64,000 nt of DNA from Marivivens donghaensis (GTDB lineage Bacteria; Pseudomonadota; Alphaproteobacteria; Rhodobacterales; Rhodobacteraceae), in the NCBI RefSeq assembly GCF_030410045.1, contig NZ_JAUFRA010000004.1:1-64000 (forward strand), given 5' to 3'. Below are positions 16,590 through 25,837 of the stretch, one piece after another. Within the stretch, counting starts at the first letter, position 1; each line of letters starts with the position of its first letter. The notes beneath the pieces were generated by a model. That model was not told the DNA's origin. It saw only the letters and a list, made by a program, of their open reading frames with translations, and searched no databases. The position numbers and the translations under genes were made by a program.

Positions 16590-17918
16590 ATGAGGATACG
16601 AATGTTTAAGAAGTTTATGGCCCTTCTGCTGGTGGTTTTTCTGGGCGCACCTGTCGTTGCGGAACCCCTGCGTCTGACCATCACCGATGGTGTCATCGAA
16701 CCGCTCCCCTACGCGATCCCGACATTCCAAGCTGAGATCGCGGGGTCCGAGGATATGGCCGCGAATATCACTCGTGTGATCGCAGAGGACCTCTCTGGCA
16801 CGGGGCTGTTCCGTCAAATCCCGTCCTCGGCTTTTATCAGCCAGCACATCTTTGACACCACGCCCGCCTATCCAGATTGGCGCGCCATCAACACCCAAGC
16901 CCTGATCACAGGTGCAGTTGCGGTGCAGGGCGGTCAGGTCGTCGTGAAGTTCCGTCTCTATGACGTGTTCACAGGGGCTGAGATGGGCGAGGGGCAGCAG
17001 TTGGTCGCTGGTGTCGACGGCTGGCGTCGTCTGGCGCACAAGGTTGCCGATCAGGTCTATTCCCGCATCACGGGCGAGTCTGGCTACTTTGACAGCCGCG
17101 TCATCTATGTCGCGGAAAGTGGTCCGAAGGATAACCGCCGCAAGGTCATTTCGATCATGGATTACGATGGGCAGAACACGCAGTCGCTAACCCAAGGCAA
17201 CTCGTTGGTGCTTGCACCTCGTTTTTCGCCGACGGGTGATCGCGTTCTGTATACCTCTTACGAGTCTGGCAGCCCGCGCATTTATATGCTGAACGTGTCC
17301 TCTGCCGTTGCGCAGCCGATCACCACCGCTCCGGGTAACATGGCGTTTTCGCCGCGCTTTAGCCGTGACGGTCAGCGCGTGATTTATTCGCTAGAGACGG
17401 GCGGAAACACCGACATCTGGATGACCGACATCGCAACAGGCCAGCACAGCCGCCTGACCAATGCGCCGTCGATCGAAACAGGTCCGTCGCTGTCGCCCGA
17501 TGGCAGCCAGATCGTATTTGAATCCGACCGTTCAGGCACCCAGCAGCTTTATGTGATGCCAGTGTCTGGCGGTGAACCGCGCCGCATTTCCTTTGGCGAA
17601 GGGCGCTATGGCACTCCGGTTTGGTCGCCACGTGGGGACCTCGTTGCCTTTACCAAACAGAACGCGGGCCGCTTCCATATCGGCGTTATGCGCACCGATG
17701 GCAGCGAAGAGCGCCTCTTGTCCTCTGCCTCTGGCGGCTTCCTTGATGAAGGTCCGACATGGGCGCCCAATGGCCGTGTGATCATGTTCTTCCGCGAGGC
17801 GCTCGGCGCGGGCGGTGGTCCATCGCTCTACTCGGTAGATATTTCTGGTCGGAACCTGCGTCAGGTCCCCTCCAACGGTTTCGCATCTGACCCCTCATGG
17901 GGCCCGTTGCTACGCTAA
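16590..17918 (+). CDS. tolB: Tol-Pal translocation protein TolB
   Basis: This 442-residue periplasmic protein has a signal peptide to about residue 25 (VVAEP), an N-terminal alpha/beta domain, and a six-bladed beta-propeller. The propeller is visible as repeats of the form PxxSPDGxxIxFxSxRSG. It binds Pal and TolA. The start at 16590 gives MRIRMFKKF; ATG 16602 (MFKKF) is an equally good signal-peptide start. Confidence 0.95.
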   Translation: MRIRMFKKFMALLLVVFLGAPVVAEPLRLTITDGVIEPLPYAIPTFQAEIAGSEDMAANITRVIAEDLSGTGLFRQIPSSAFISQHIFDTTPAYPDWRAINTQALITGAVAVQGGQVVVKFRLYDVFTGAEMGEGQQLVAGVDGWRRLAHKVADQVYSRITGESGYFDSRVIYVAESGPKDNRRKVISIMDYDGQNTQSLTQGNSLVLAPRFSPTGDRVLYTSYESGSPRIYMLNVSSAVAQPITTAPGNMAFSPRFSRDGQRVIYSLETGGNTDIWMTDIATGQHSRLTNAPSIETGPSLSPDGSQIVFESDRSGTQQLYVMPVSGGEPRRISFGEGRYGTPVWSPRGDLVAFTKQNAGRFHIGVMRTDGSEERLLSSASGGFLDEGPTWAPNGRVIMFFREALGAGGGPSLYSVDISGRNLRQVPSNGFASDPSWGPLLR

Positions 17919-17922
17919 TATT

Positions 17923-17953
17923 ATGGACGGATTCCCAATAGGGGTCCGTCCAT
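17923..17953 (+). other. Hairpin between tolB and pal
   Basis: ATGGACGGA (17923-17931) pairs perfectly with TCCGTCCAT (17945-17953), with an inner CCC/GGG pairing. No U tract follows, so it is not a standard terminator. It may be an RNA-processing or stability element between tolB and the more highly expressed pal. Confidence 0.5.
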
Positions 17954-17997
17954 GCTATACATGACCCAAGAGCAGTCAAAAACAGGATAGAAAATCC

Positions 17998-18525
17998 ATG
18001 CAAACCCTTACCAAAGCGGCCCTTATCGTTCTGGCCCTGTCCACCGCCGCCTGTACCCGCCCCGACCGTTTCGGCGCTGGTAACTCGGTCGATCTTAACG
18101 CTGCTGGCGGTGCTGGTGGCATCGGCATGTCGGGCCTTGGCGATGTGAACGACCCCACAAGCCCAGCTTATTTCCAGCAAAACGTCGGTGACCGTGTTCT
18201 GTTCGCTGTCGACCAATCGACCCTCTCTGCCGAAGGCCGTGCGGTTCTGGACGGTCAGGCACAGTGGCTGATGACCAACAACGACTACCTCGCTGTGATC
18301 GAAGGTCACGCTGACGAACAGGGTACCCGCGAATACAACCTTGCGCTCGGTGCACGTCGTGCGAACGCCGTTTACGAGTATCTGATCTCCAAAGGCATTT
18401 CGGCCTCGCGCATCCGCACCATTTCCTATGGTAAAGAGCGCCCGCTGGCGACCTGCGCATCGGAAAGCTGCTACAGCCAGAACCGCCGCGCTGTGACCGT
18501 GATCAGCATCGGCCAACTGGGCTAA
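17998..18525 (+). CDS. pal: Peptidoglycan-associated lipoprotein Pal
   Basis: This 175-residue outer-membrane lipoprotein has lipobox STAAC with Cys19. The C-terminal OmpA-like peptidoglycan-binding domain includes GHADEQGTREYNLALGARRA and ISYGKERP. It partners TolB/TolA in envelope constriction. It follows tolB by 79 bp containing a hairpin. Confidence 0.96.
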   Translation: MQTLTKAALIVLALSTAACTRPDRFGAGNSVDLNAAGGAGGIGMSGLGDVNDPTSPAYFQQNVGDRVLFAVDQSTLSAEGRAVLDGQAQWLMTNNDYLAVIEGHADEQGTREYNLALGARRANAVYEYLISKGISASRIRTISYGKERPLATCASESCYSQNRRAVTVISIGQLG

Positions 18526-18549
18526 GACGACGAACTTTGGGGGCGTGAT

Positions 18550-19371
18550 ATGATCCGCAACACTTTCCTTGCCGTGGCTTTGGCCTGCGCGACAGCCGTT
18601 CCAGTAGCGGCGCAGGACGCGCAGACCTTGGCTGATGTGCGCCAACAGCTTTCTGCGTTGTATGTTGACGTGCAATCGCTGCGGGCTGAACTTTCGGCCA
18701 CGGGCGGCATGACGGCAGGTGTTGCGGGGGCCACGCCCCTTGATCGTCTGAACGCGATTGAGGCAGAGCTTCAGCGTCTGACCTCCAAGAGCGAAGAACT
18801 AGAGTTCCGCATCGGGCAAGTTGTCCGTGATGGTACGAACCGCATTGGCGACCTAGAGTTCCGCCTCTGCGAATTGGAAGAAGGCTGCGATATTGGCGCC
18901 TTGGGCGACACACCGACCTTGGGTGGCGTGGATGTGGCCCCTGTCGCACCGCAGCCTGCGCCAACGACCTCGATCGAACCGCAGCTCGCTATCGGTGAAC
19001 AGGCCGATTTTGAGGCCGCGCAAACCATGATGGAAGAGGGCGATTTCGCTGGCGCTGCCATCGCGTTTGACAACTTTACCGCCGCATACCCTGGTAGCCC
19101 GCTAAGTCAGCAGGCCCATTATCTGCGCGGTGAATCCTATGAGAGCCTTGGCGAAATGACCAACGCTGCACGCGCCTACCTGTCGGCGTTTTCTGCGGAT
19201 CAAACGGGCGAAGGTGCGGCGGACGCGCTGTTCAAACTGGGCTTCTCGCTCGGCGCGATTGGGCAGACGCAGGACGCTTGCGTGACGCTTCAGCAGGTTG
19301 GGAACAAATTCCCCAATAGCGAAGCGGCCTTGGATGCGCAGAGCGCGATGCGCAACTTCGGATGTTCCTAA
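18550..19371 (+). CDS. cpoB: Cell-division coordinator CpoB (YbgF)
   Basis: This 273-residue periplasmic protein has a signal peptide (cleavage near VAAQD), an N-terminal coiled-coil (about 22-105) and C-terminal TPR repeats (about 155-270). CpoB links Tol-Pal activity to peptidoglycan synthesis at the septum. It is last in the tol-pal cluster and overlaps tilS by 10 bp. Confidence 0.92.
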   Translation: MIRNTFLAVALACATAVPVAAQDAQTLADVRQQLSALYVDVQSLRAELSATGGMTAGVAGATPLDRLNAIEAELQRLTSKSEELEFRIGQVVRDGTNRIGDLEFRLCELEEGCDIGALGDTPTLGGVDVAPVAPQPAPTTSIEPQLAIGEQADFEAAQTMMEEGDFAGAAIAFDNFTAAYPGSPLSQQAHYLRGESYESLGEMTNAARAYLSAFSADQTGEGAADALFKLGFSLGAIGQTQDACVTLQQVGNKFPNSEAALDAQSAMRNFGCS

Positions 19372-20633
19372 ACCCTGAATGGCTGATGCAGCAGGGCGAA
19401 GACGCCATGCTGTTGCATCAGGTGCATTCGGCCTATTCTGATCATCCATCTCATATTGCGGTGGCGGTATCTGGCGGCGGGGACTCCGTCGCCCTTTTGC
19501 ATTTGGCCTATCGCGTTGCGGGGCAGACGGGGCAAACGCTCTCTGCTGTGACAGTCGATCATGGGCTAAGGGCGGAGTCGGCGGCCGAAGCCGCAACTGT
19601 CGCACAGTTTTGCCAAATGCTGAACATTCCCCACACCACCCTGAACTGGAACGGTACAGAAGCCCAAGGCAACCTCATGGCCGCTGCCCGTGACGCGCGG
19701 TATAACTTGATTGCAGACTGGGCCAAATCCAACGGGATCGGTCATGTTATGCTGGGCCACACCCGTGATGACGAGGCAGAGACGTTTCTTATGCAGCTTG
19801 GCCGTGGGGCAGGGGTCGATGGGTTGTCGGCGATGGATTGGCGACCGCATCGGTTGGGTATTCACTGGGGCAGGCCGCTGCATCAATCCATGCGATCTGA
19901 ACTGCGCGACTACCTGACCCGTCAAGGGATCGAGTGGATCGACGATCCAACCAACGAAAACCCGAAATACCTTCGTAGCCGTATTCGCGCAGCGATGCCG
20001 CAACTGGCTGATCTGGGCCTCACCATCGATGCCATCGCCACCAGCGCCTTTAACCAAAAGATGGCTCGCGCGGCACTGGATCATTACGCCGCCAAGGAAG
20101 CCGATACCCACCTGACCATTCAGGGCGGCGATGTGATCCTGCCGCGTAACCTCGACCGTTTGATGGTGCCGCAAGACATCCAACGTAGGCTCTGGCTCGC
20201 GGCTGTGATGTGGATCGGCGGCGGAGATCATGCGCCACGGCAAAGCGGTCTTTCCCAGATCACCCACGGCATCCGCGACGGGCGGGACGTGACGCTAAAC
20301 GGCTGCGCGATCCTCGTGAAACGGGACCACATCCGCTTTACCCGTGAACTGAACGCTGTGCGTGACCTCTGCTGCCCTACCACCGAAACTTGGGACGGAC
20401 GCTGGCAACTGACGGGTCCTCACGCGCCTGATCTGCACATTTCCGCCGTGGGCGAAGAGGGGATTCGCCAGTGTTCCGACTGGAGAGCCTCTGGTTTTCC
20501 ACGTCCGTCGATTATTTCTTCGCCCGCTGTTTGGCGCTCAAACACCATAATAGCAGCGCCATTGGCAGGTTTTGGCACAGAATGGACCGCGCAGATCGTC
20601 GCGCCATTCAGTATGGGTAAGAACGTCCATTGA
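19362..20633 (+). CDS. tilS: tRNA(Ile)-lysidine synthase TilS
   Basis: This 423-residue ATP-dependent enzyme converts C34 of the tRNA-Ile CAU anticodon to lysidine. The PP-loop SGGGDS lies at 37-42, and TVDHGLR and LGHTRDDEAETFLMQLGRG follow. The C-terminal part is shorter than in E. coli, as usual in this group. It overlaps cpoB and precedes ftsH, an order frequent in Rhodobacterales. Confidence 0.93.
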   Translation: MFLNPEWLMQQGEDAMLLHQVHSAYSDHPSHIAVAVSGGGDSVALLHLAYRVAGQTGQTLSAVTVDHGLRAESAAEAATVAQFCQMLNIPHTTLNWNGTEAQGNLMAAARDARYNLIADWAKSNGIGHVMLGHTRDDEAETFLMQLGRGAGVDGLSAMDWRPHRLGIHWGRPLHQSMRSELRDYLTRQGIEWIDDPTNENPKYLRSRIRAAMPQLADLGLTIDAIATSAFNQKMARAALDHYAAKEADTHLTIQGGDVILPRNLDRLMVPQDIQRRLWLAAVMWIGGGDHAPRQSGLSQITHGIRDGRDVTLNGCAILVKRDHIRFTRELNAVRDLCCPTTETWDGRWQLTGPHAPDLHISAVGEEGIRQCSDWRASGFPRPSIISSPAVWRSNTIIAAPLAGFGTEWTAQIVAPFSMGKNVH

Positions 20634-20712
20634 ACCTCCTCGTTTGATCCCTATTTTAAGGTACAAATCTGACTTGCCGTAATGCAGGTCGGGAACGTCA
20701 AAGGAGTCCCCC

Positions 20713-22617
20713 TTGGGCAACGCACGCAATATCGTATTTTGGGTCGTCCTGTTTTTGCTGGTCGTCTCGCTCTTCAATGTTTTCTCGTCTGGTTCGTCGA
20801 GCCTGCAATCCACTCAGCGGAGCTATTCCGAATTCATCCAAGCGGTGAATGACGGCAGCGTCCAAAAGGTAACGCTGGATGGCGAGCGTGTCCTCTACAC
20901 CGGAACTGACAACCGCGAATACGTCGCGATCCGTCCGACCGATGCGCAGGTCACAGATATGTTGATCGCACGCGATATTCCGGTGACCGCAGACGCGCAG
21001 GAACAATCCACCTTCCAAGCTGTACTGCTAAGCCTTCTGCCCTTTGTTCTACTGATCGGCGTCTGGATTTATTTCATGAACCGAATGCAGGGCGGTGGCC
21101 GTGGTGGTGCGATGGGCTTTGGCAAATCCAAGGCGAAACTGCTCACCGAAAAGCATGGCCGCGTGACCTTTGATGACGTGGCTGGCATCGACGAGGCCAA
21201 AGAAGAACTGCAAGAGATTGTAGAGTTCCTGCGCAACCCGCAGAAATTCAGCCGTCTCGGTGGTAAGATCCCCAAAGGTGCGCTTCTCGTTGGCCCTCCG
21301 GGTACTGGTAAAACGCTTCTGGCACGCGCAATCGCGGGCGAGGCTGGCGTTCCGTTCTTCACCATCTCTGGTTCTGACTTTGTTGAAATGTTCGTTGGTG
21401 TGGGTGCATCCCGCGTCCGCGACATGTTCGAACAGGCGAAAAAGAACGCACCCTGCATCGTGTTCATCGACGAAATCGACGCTGTTGGTCGTGCGCGTGG
21501 CGTTGGCATGGGCGGCGGTAACGACGAACGTGAACAAACGCTCAACCAGTTGCTCGTTGAGATGGACGGCTTTGAAGCGAACGAGGGCGTGATCATCGTT
21601 GCGGCAACCAACCGCCGTGACGTGCTCGACCCTGCGCTGTTGCGTCCGGGCCGTTTTGACCGTCAGGTCACCGTGCCGAACCCAGACATCAAAGGCCGCG
21701 AGAAGATCCTCGGCGTCCATGCTAAGAAAACCCCGCTCGGCCCCGATGTTGATCTGCGCATCATCGCACGCGGCACCCCAGGGTTCTCTGGTGCGGACCT
21801 CGCCAACCTCGTGAACGAGGCGGCCCTGACCGCTGCCCGCGTTGGTCGCCGCTTTGTCACTATGATCGACTTTGAAAACGCCAAGGACAAAGTCATGATG
21901 GGTGCAGAACGTCGTTCGATGGTTCTGACCCCCGATCAAAAAGAAAAAACCGCATATCACGAGGCTGGCCACGCTGTTGTTGGCCTGTCGCTGCCTGAAT
22001 GTGACCCGGTCTATAAAGCGACGATCATTCCGCGTGGCGGTGCCTTGGGCATGGTTGTGTCTTTGCCAGAGATCGACCGCCTGAACTGGCACAAGGCTGA
22101 ATGTCAGCAAAAACTCGCGATGACGATGGCGGGTAAAGCGGCTGAGATCATCAAATACGGTGCCGACAACGTGTCGAACGGTCCTGCAGGTGACATCCAG
22201 CAAGCCAGCCAACTGGCGCGTGCGATGGTTCTGCGTTGGGGTATGTCGGACAAGATCGGTAACGTGGATTATTCCGAGGCCGCTGATGGCTACACGGGCA
22301 ACACCGCTGGTTTCTCTGTCTCGGCGCACACCAAAGAAGCGATCGAAGAAGAAGTTCGTCAGTTCATTCAGGACGGCTATGACACCGCCTACCGCATTCT
22401 GACTGAAAAGAATGAGGAATGGGAACGTCTGGCCCAAGGCCTGCTGGAATACGAAACCCTCACGGGCGAAGAAATCCAGCGCGTCATGAAAGGCGAACCG
22501 CCCCAAGGCAACGGCGACGACGATGCAGGCAATGCGCCGTCCGTGGTCGCGATGCCCAAGGCTGGCAAGGCTCGCAAGCCCAAAGACGACGGGCTAGAGC
22601 CGGAGCCTACCGCTTGA
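20713..22617 (+). CDS. ftsH: ATP-dependent zinc metalloprotease FtsH
   Basis: This 634-residue membrane AAA+ protease has two membrane helices (about 8-25 and 103-122). Walker A GPPGTGKT lies at 194-201, Walker B FIDEID at 251-256, the second region of homology around RPGRFDR, and the zinc site HEAGH at 416-420. It degrades misfolded membrane proteins and regulators. The start codon is TTG: AAGGAG at 20701-20706 is 6 bases upstream and MGNARN is the usual N-terminus; no ATG fits. Confidence 0.96.
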   Translation: MGNARNIVFWVVLFLLVVSLFNVFSSGSSSLQSTQRSYSEFIQAVNDGSVQKVTLDGERVLYTGTDNREYVAIRPTDAQVTDMLIARDIPVTADAQEQSTFQAVLLSLLPFVLLIGVWIYFMNRMQGGGRGGAMGFGKSKAKLLTEKHGRVTFDDVAGIDEAKEELQEIVEFLRNPQKFSRLGGKIPKGALLVGPPGTGKTLLARAIAGEAGVPFFTISGSDFVEMFVGVGASRVRDMFEQAKKNAPCIVFIDEIDAVGRARGVGMGGGNDEREQTLNQLLVEMDGFEANEGVIIVAATNRRDVLDPALLRPGRFDRQVTVPNPDIKGREKILGVHAKKTPLGPDVDLRIIARGTPGFSGADLANLVNEAALTAARVGRRFVTMIDFENAKDKVMMGAERRSMVLTPDQKEKTAYHEAGHAVVGLSLPECDPVYKATIIPRGGALGMVVSLPEIDRLNWHKAECQQKLAMTMAGKAAEIIKYGADNVSNGPAGDIQQASQLARAMVLRWGMSDKIGNVDYSEAADGYTGNTAGFSVSAHTKEAIEEEVRQFIQDGYDTAYRILTEKNEEWERLAQGLLEYETLTGEEIQRVMKGEPPQGNGDDDAGNAPSVVAMPKAGKARKPKDDGLEPEPTA

Positions 22618-23399
22618 GCGGAAAGCTAAAGAACGACTGGAACCCCGAAACCTATTCAAGGTTTCGGGGTTTGCGTTTGCGCCCCGCGATTGACCTGCTG
22701 CAACAGATTAATGGCGAAGTTGATGGTGACATCATCGACCTTGGTTGCGGGAACGGCGCCGTTGGCGAACCGCTCGCGGAACGTTTCGCAGGTCACAAAA
22801 TCATTGGCGTCGATGCTTCAGAAGCGATGCTGGTGCAGGCGTCAGAAACCCGCGCCTATGACGACCTCGTTCATGCCCAAATCGACCATTGGCAACCCGC
22901 CCGTCCACCTGCGGTGATCTTTTCCAACGCGGCACTGAATTGGATCGGCGATCATCAAACGCTGATGCCGCGGCTTGCGGGGCAACTGGCAGAGGGCGGT
23001 ATCCTCGCTGTGCAAATGCCGGGACAGCACAACGGCCCGTCCCATGCGCTCGCCCGAGAAATCGCGGTTGAGATGTTCCCAGACCGCCTTGCCAACGGCG
23101 GCTGGAATACGGATGTTCTGGACCCAGCGGCCTACCACCGCATCCTGTCCCGCCTCGGCACTGTCACCGCGTGGGAGACGACCTACCTCCAGCCACTCGC
23201 TGCCGTGGACGATGGCCACCCCGTGCGCCATTTCACCCAGTCGACTTACCTGCGCCCGATCCTCGATAAACTCGATGCGGACGAACAGGCGAGCTTCCTC
23301 GCGGCCTATGAGGCTGGGTTAGCTGTGGCCTATCCTCTGTTACCCAACGGCGGCGTTTTATTCCCGTTCCGCCGTATCTTTTTTGTTTTGGAAACGTAA
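22614..23399 (+). CDS. SAM-dependent methyltransferase, trans-aconitate-methyltransferase-like
   Basis: About 261 residues. Motif I is DLGCGNGAVGEPLAERF and FSNAALNWI is the acceptor-side motif seen in Tam (trans-aconitate 2-methyltransferase). The frame opens inside ftsH, and the most likely start is TTG at 22614, overlapping the ftsH stop (TTGA). No in-frame ATG exists before the SAM motif. The substrate is not certain from sequence. Confidence 0.82.
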   Translation: MSGKLKNDWNPETYSRFRGLRLRPAIDLLQQINGEVDGDIIDLGCGNGAVGEPLAERFAGHKIIGVDASEAMLVQASETRAYDDLVHAQIDHWQPARPPAVIFSNAALNWIGDHQTLMPRLAGQLAEGGILAVQMPGQHNGPSHALAREIAVEMFPDRLANGGWNTDVLDPAAYHRILSRLGTVTAWETTYLQPLAAVDDGHPVRHFTQSTYLRPILDKLDADEQASFLAAYEAGLAVAYPLLPNGGVLFPFRRIFFVLET

Positions 23400-23984
23400 A
23401 TGCCTGCTCTGATTAAGACCAAATATATTGGAACGATTACTCATCTTGGCTACATGCCGACGCTGTCGGATGGCACGGTCACGTCTCATGCTGTCGATCA
23501 GATGGCGATGGACTTCGGGGGCTATGACAAGGACGCCCACTACGGCCTAACGCGCCCGTCGTGCAGCCGTGTGACCCAGCAGTATCCCAAAGGCACCGAG
23601 ATTCGAAACACCCGTCAGGTTTCGATCCTCTCCGCCAATGAGATGGCAGAGATTGCTGCCGACCTCGGGCTAGAGGCGCTGGACCCGTTATGGCTCGGCG
23701 CGACCATTGTGATCGAAGGTATTCCTGATTTTTCCCACATTCCGCCGTCCTCGCGTCTACAGTGCGAACGCACGGGCCTTACGCTGACGGTCGATATGCA
23801 AAACCGTCCCTGTCACGTCGTGGCTAAGACCATCGAAGAGGCAGAGCCGGGACATGGGAAAACCTTCAAAAGTGCTGCAAACGGCAAACGTGGTGTGACC
23901 GCTTGGGTCGAACGGATCGGAGAGATTCAAGTCGGCGATCAGCTATGCCTGCACGTTCCAGATCAACGCGCATGGGCCCCTTAG
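23400..23984 (+). CDS. MOSC domain-containing protein
   Basis: This 194-residue protein is built around a MOSC domain (molybdenum-cofactor sulfurase C-terminal), with GATIVIEGIPDFSHIPPSSRLQ and NRPCHVVAK. GKRGVTAWVERIGEIQVGDQL closes the domain. MOSC proteins handle sulfur or N-hydroxylated substrates with molybdenum cofactor, but the specific substrate is unknown here. Its ATG directly follows the methyltransferase stop, so the two are co-transcribed. Confidence 0.8.
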   Translation: MPALIKTKYIGTITHLGYMPTLSDGTVTSHAVDQMAMDFGGYDKDAHYGLTRPSCSRVTQQYPKGTEIRNTRQVSILSANEMAEIAADLGLEALDPLWLGATIVIEGIPDFSHIPPSSRLQCERTGLTLTVDMQNRPCHVVAKTIEEAEPGHGKTFKSAANGKRGVTAWVERIGEIQVGDQLCLHVPDQRAWAP

Positions 23985-24111
23985 GTTTCCGATCGGCAAC
24001 CGCGCTTTCCCCTTGGCGGCGATTTCAAGGCTGAAAAGGTCGGAAACGCATACATCCCCCACTTCCTCCCGCGATAGCCTTGCCGCAAATAACAGGGAAG
24101 AGGAATGACCC

Positions 24112-25788
24112 GTGACCTTCAAGACTGACATTCAGATTGCCCGTGAGGCGAATAAGAAACCGATCCAAGAGATCGGTGCCATCCTTGGTATCGAGTCTGC
24201 GGATTTGATCCCTTACGGTCACGATAAGGCAAAAGTCTCTTCTCGTTTTGTCGAAGAAGTTAAATCGCGCAAGAACGGTAAACTGATCCTCGTCACCGCG
24301 ATCAACCCGACCCCTGCAGGCGAAGGTAAAACTACCACCACCGTAGGTCTGGGCGATGGTCTGAACCGTATCGGTCAGAAAGCTGCGATCTGTATCCGCG
24401 AAGCGTCCCTCGGGCCGAACTTCGGGATGAAGGGTGGCGCGGCTGGCGGCGGTTACGCGCAGATCGTTCCGATGGAGGACATGAACCTCCACTTCACGGG
24501 CGACTTCCACGCGATCACCTCGGCGCACAACCTTCTGTCGGCGATGATCGACAACCACATTTATTGGGGCAACGAGCTCGAGATCGACGAACGTCGTGTG
24601 TCGTGGCGCCGCGTGCTGGACATGAACGACCGTGCTCTGCGTGACACCGTGACCTCGCTCGGTGGTGTGTCGAACGGCTTCCCGCGTCAGACGGGCTTTG
24701 ACATCACTGTGGCATCCGAAGTTATGGCGATCCTCTGCCTCGCAAACGACATCGACGATCTTCAGGAACGTCTGGGTTCGATGATTGTGGCCTACCGTCG
24801 CGACCGCACCCCGATCTACTGCCGCGACATCAAAGCGGACGGCGCAATGACCGTTCTGCTCAAGGACGCGATGCAGCCGAACCTCGTTCAAACGCTCGAA
24901 AACAACCCTGCTTTCGTGCACGGCGGACCGTTCGCAAACATCGCTCACGGCTGTAACTCTGTTGTTGCAACCACCACTGCGCTGAAACTCGCAGACTACG
25001 TTGTGACTGAGGCTGGTTTCGGTGCCGACCTCGGCGCTGAAAAGTTCATGAACATCAAATGCCGCAAGGCTGGCCTCGCACCTGACGTTGTTGTTGTTGT
25101 GGCAACCGTCCGCGCGATGAAAATGAACGGCGGCGTGGCGAAAGCTGACCTCGGCGCGGAAAACGTTGCTGCGGTCGAAAAGGGCTGTCCGAACCTTGGC
25201 CGTCACATTGCCAACGTGAAATCCTTCGGCGTGCCTGTTGTCGTTGCGATCAACCACTTCGTCACCGACACCGAAGCCGAAATCCAAGCGGTCAAAGACT
25301 ACGTTGCCGAGCAAGGCGCCGAAGCCATCCTGTCGACCCACTGGGCTGACGGCGGCAAAGGTGCAGAAGCACTGGCACATAAGGTCGTGCAACTGGCGAA
25401 CTCTGGCGCTGCTCACTTTGCGCCGCTCTATCCTGACGACATGCCTTTGTTCCAAAAGGTCGAAACCATCGCAAAGCGCATCTACCACGCGGACGAAGTT
25501 CTCGCGGACAAGAAAATCCGCGATCAACTGCGCGAATGGGAAGACGCAGGCTACAGCAATCTGCCGGTCTGTATGGCAAAGACACAATATTCGTTCTCAA
25601 CGGACCCGAACCTGCGTGGCGCTCCGACCGGACATAGCGTTCCGATCCGCGAAGTGCGCCTGTCCGCTGGTGCTGGTTTCGTTGTAGTGATCTGCGGTGA
25701 GATCATGACCATGCCCGGTCTCCCGCGTGTGCCGAGTGCGGAAAACATTCGCATTGGTGACAATGGGCAGGTTGAGGGGCTGTTCTGA
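24112..25788 (+). CDS. fhs: Formate--tetrahydrofolate ligase
   Basis: This 558-residue enzyme makes 10-formyl-THF from formate, THF and ATP. The P-loop is TPAGEGKTTTTVGLGDGL, and REASLGPNFGMKGGAAGGGYAQ (long conserved stretch at about 100-120) and NLHFTGDFHA are diagnostic. The start is GTG at 24112; an ATG at 24105 is out of frame. folD follows 49 bp later, giving the two folate C1-interconversion enzymes together. Confidence 0.96.
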   Translation: MTFKTDIQIAREANKKPIQEIGAILGIESADLIPYGHDKAKVSSRFVEEVKSRKNGKLILVTAINPTPAGEGKTTTTVGLGDGLNRIGQKAAICIREASLGPNFGMKGGAAGGGYAQIVPMEDMNLHFTGDFHAITSAHNLLSAMIDNHIYWGNELEIDERRVSWRRVLDMNDRALRDTVTSLGGVSNGFPRQTGFDITVASEVMAILCLANDIDDLQERLGSMIVAYRRDRTPIYCRDIKADGAMTVLLKDAMQPNLVQTLENNPAFVHGGPFANIAHGCNSVVATTTALKLADYVVTEAGFGADLGAEKFMNIKCRKAGLAPDVVVVVATVRAMKMNGGVAKADLGAENVAAVEKGCPNLGRHIANVKSFGVPVVVAINHFVTDTEAEIQAVKDYVAEQGAEAILSTHWADGGKGAEALAHKVVQLANSGAAHFAPLYPDDMPLFQKVETIAKRIYHADEVLADKKIRDQLREWEDAGYSNLPVCMAKTQYSFSTDPNLRGAPTGHSVPIREVRLSAGAGFVVVICGEIMTMPGLPRVPSAENIRIGDNGQVEGLF

Positions 25789-25837
25789 TCAGGGTAACGG
25801 GTCAGCAACGCCACCAATTGAAAAAGAGGGGAGCCGT

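Noticed and set aside
21049..22506. 485-codon open frame antisense to ftsH
   Set aside because: Shadow of a highly conserved gene; composition is His/Arg/Val-rich without motifs.
24025..25587. 520-codon open frame antisense to fhs
   Set aside because: It is a high-GC shadow; fhs on the plus strand has full-length family conservation.
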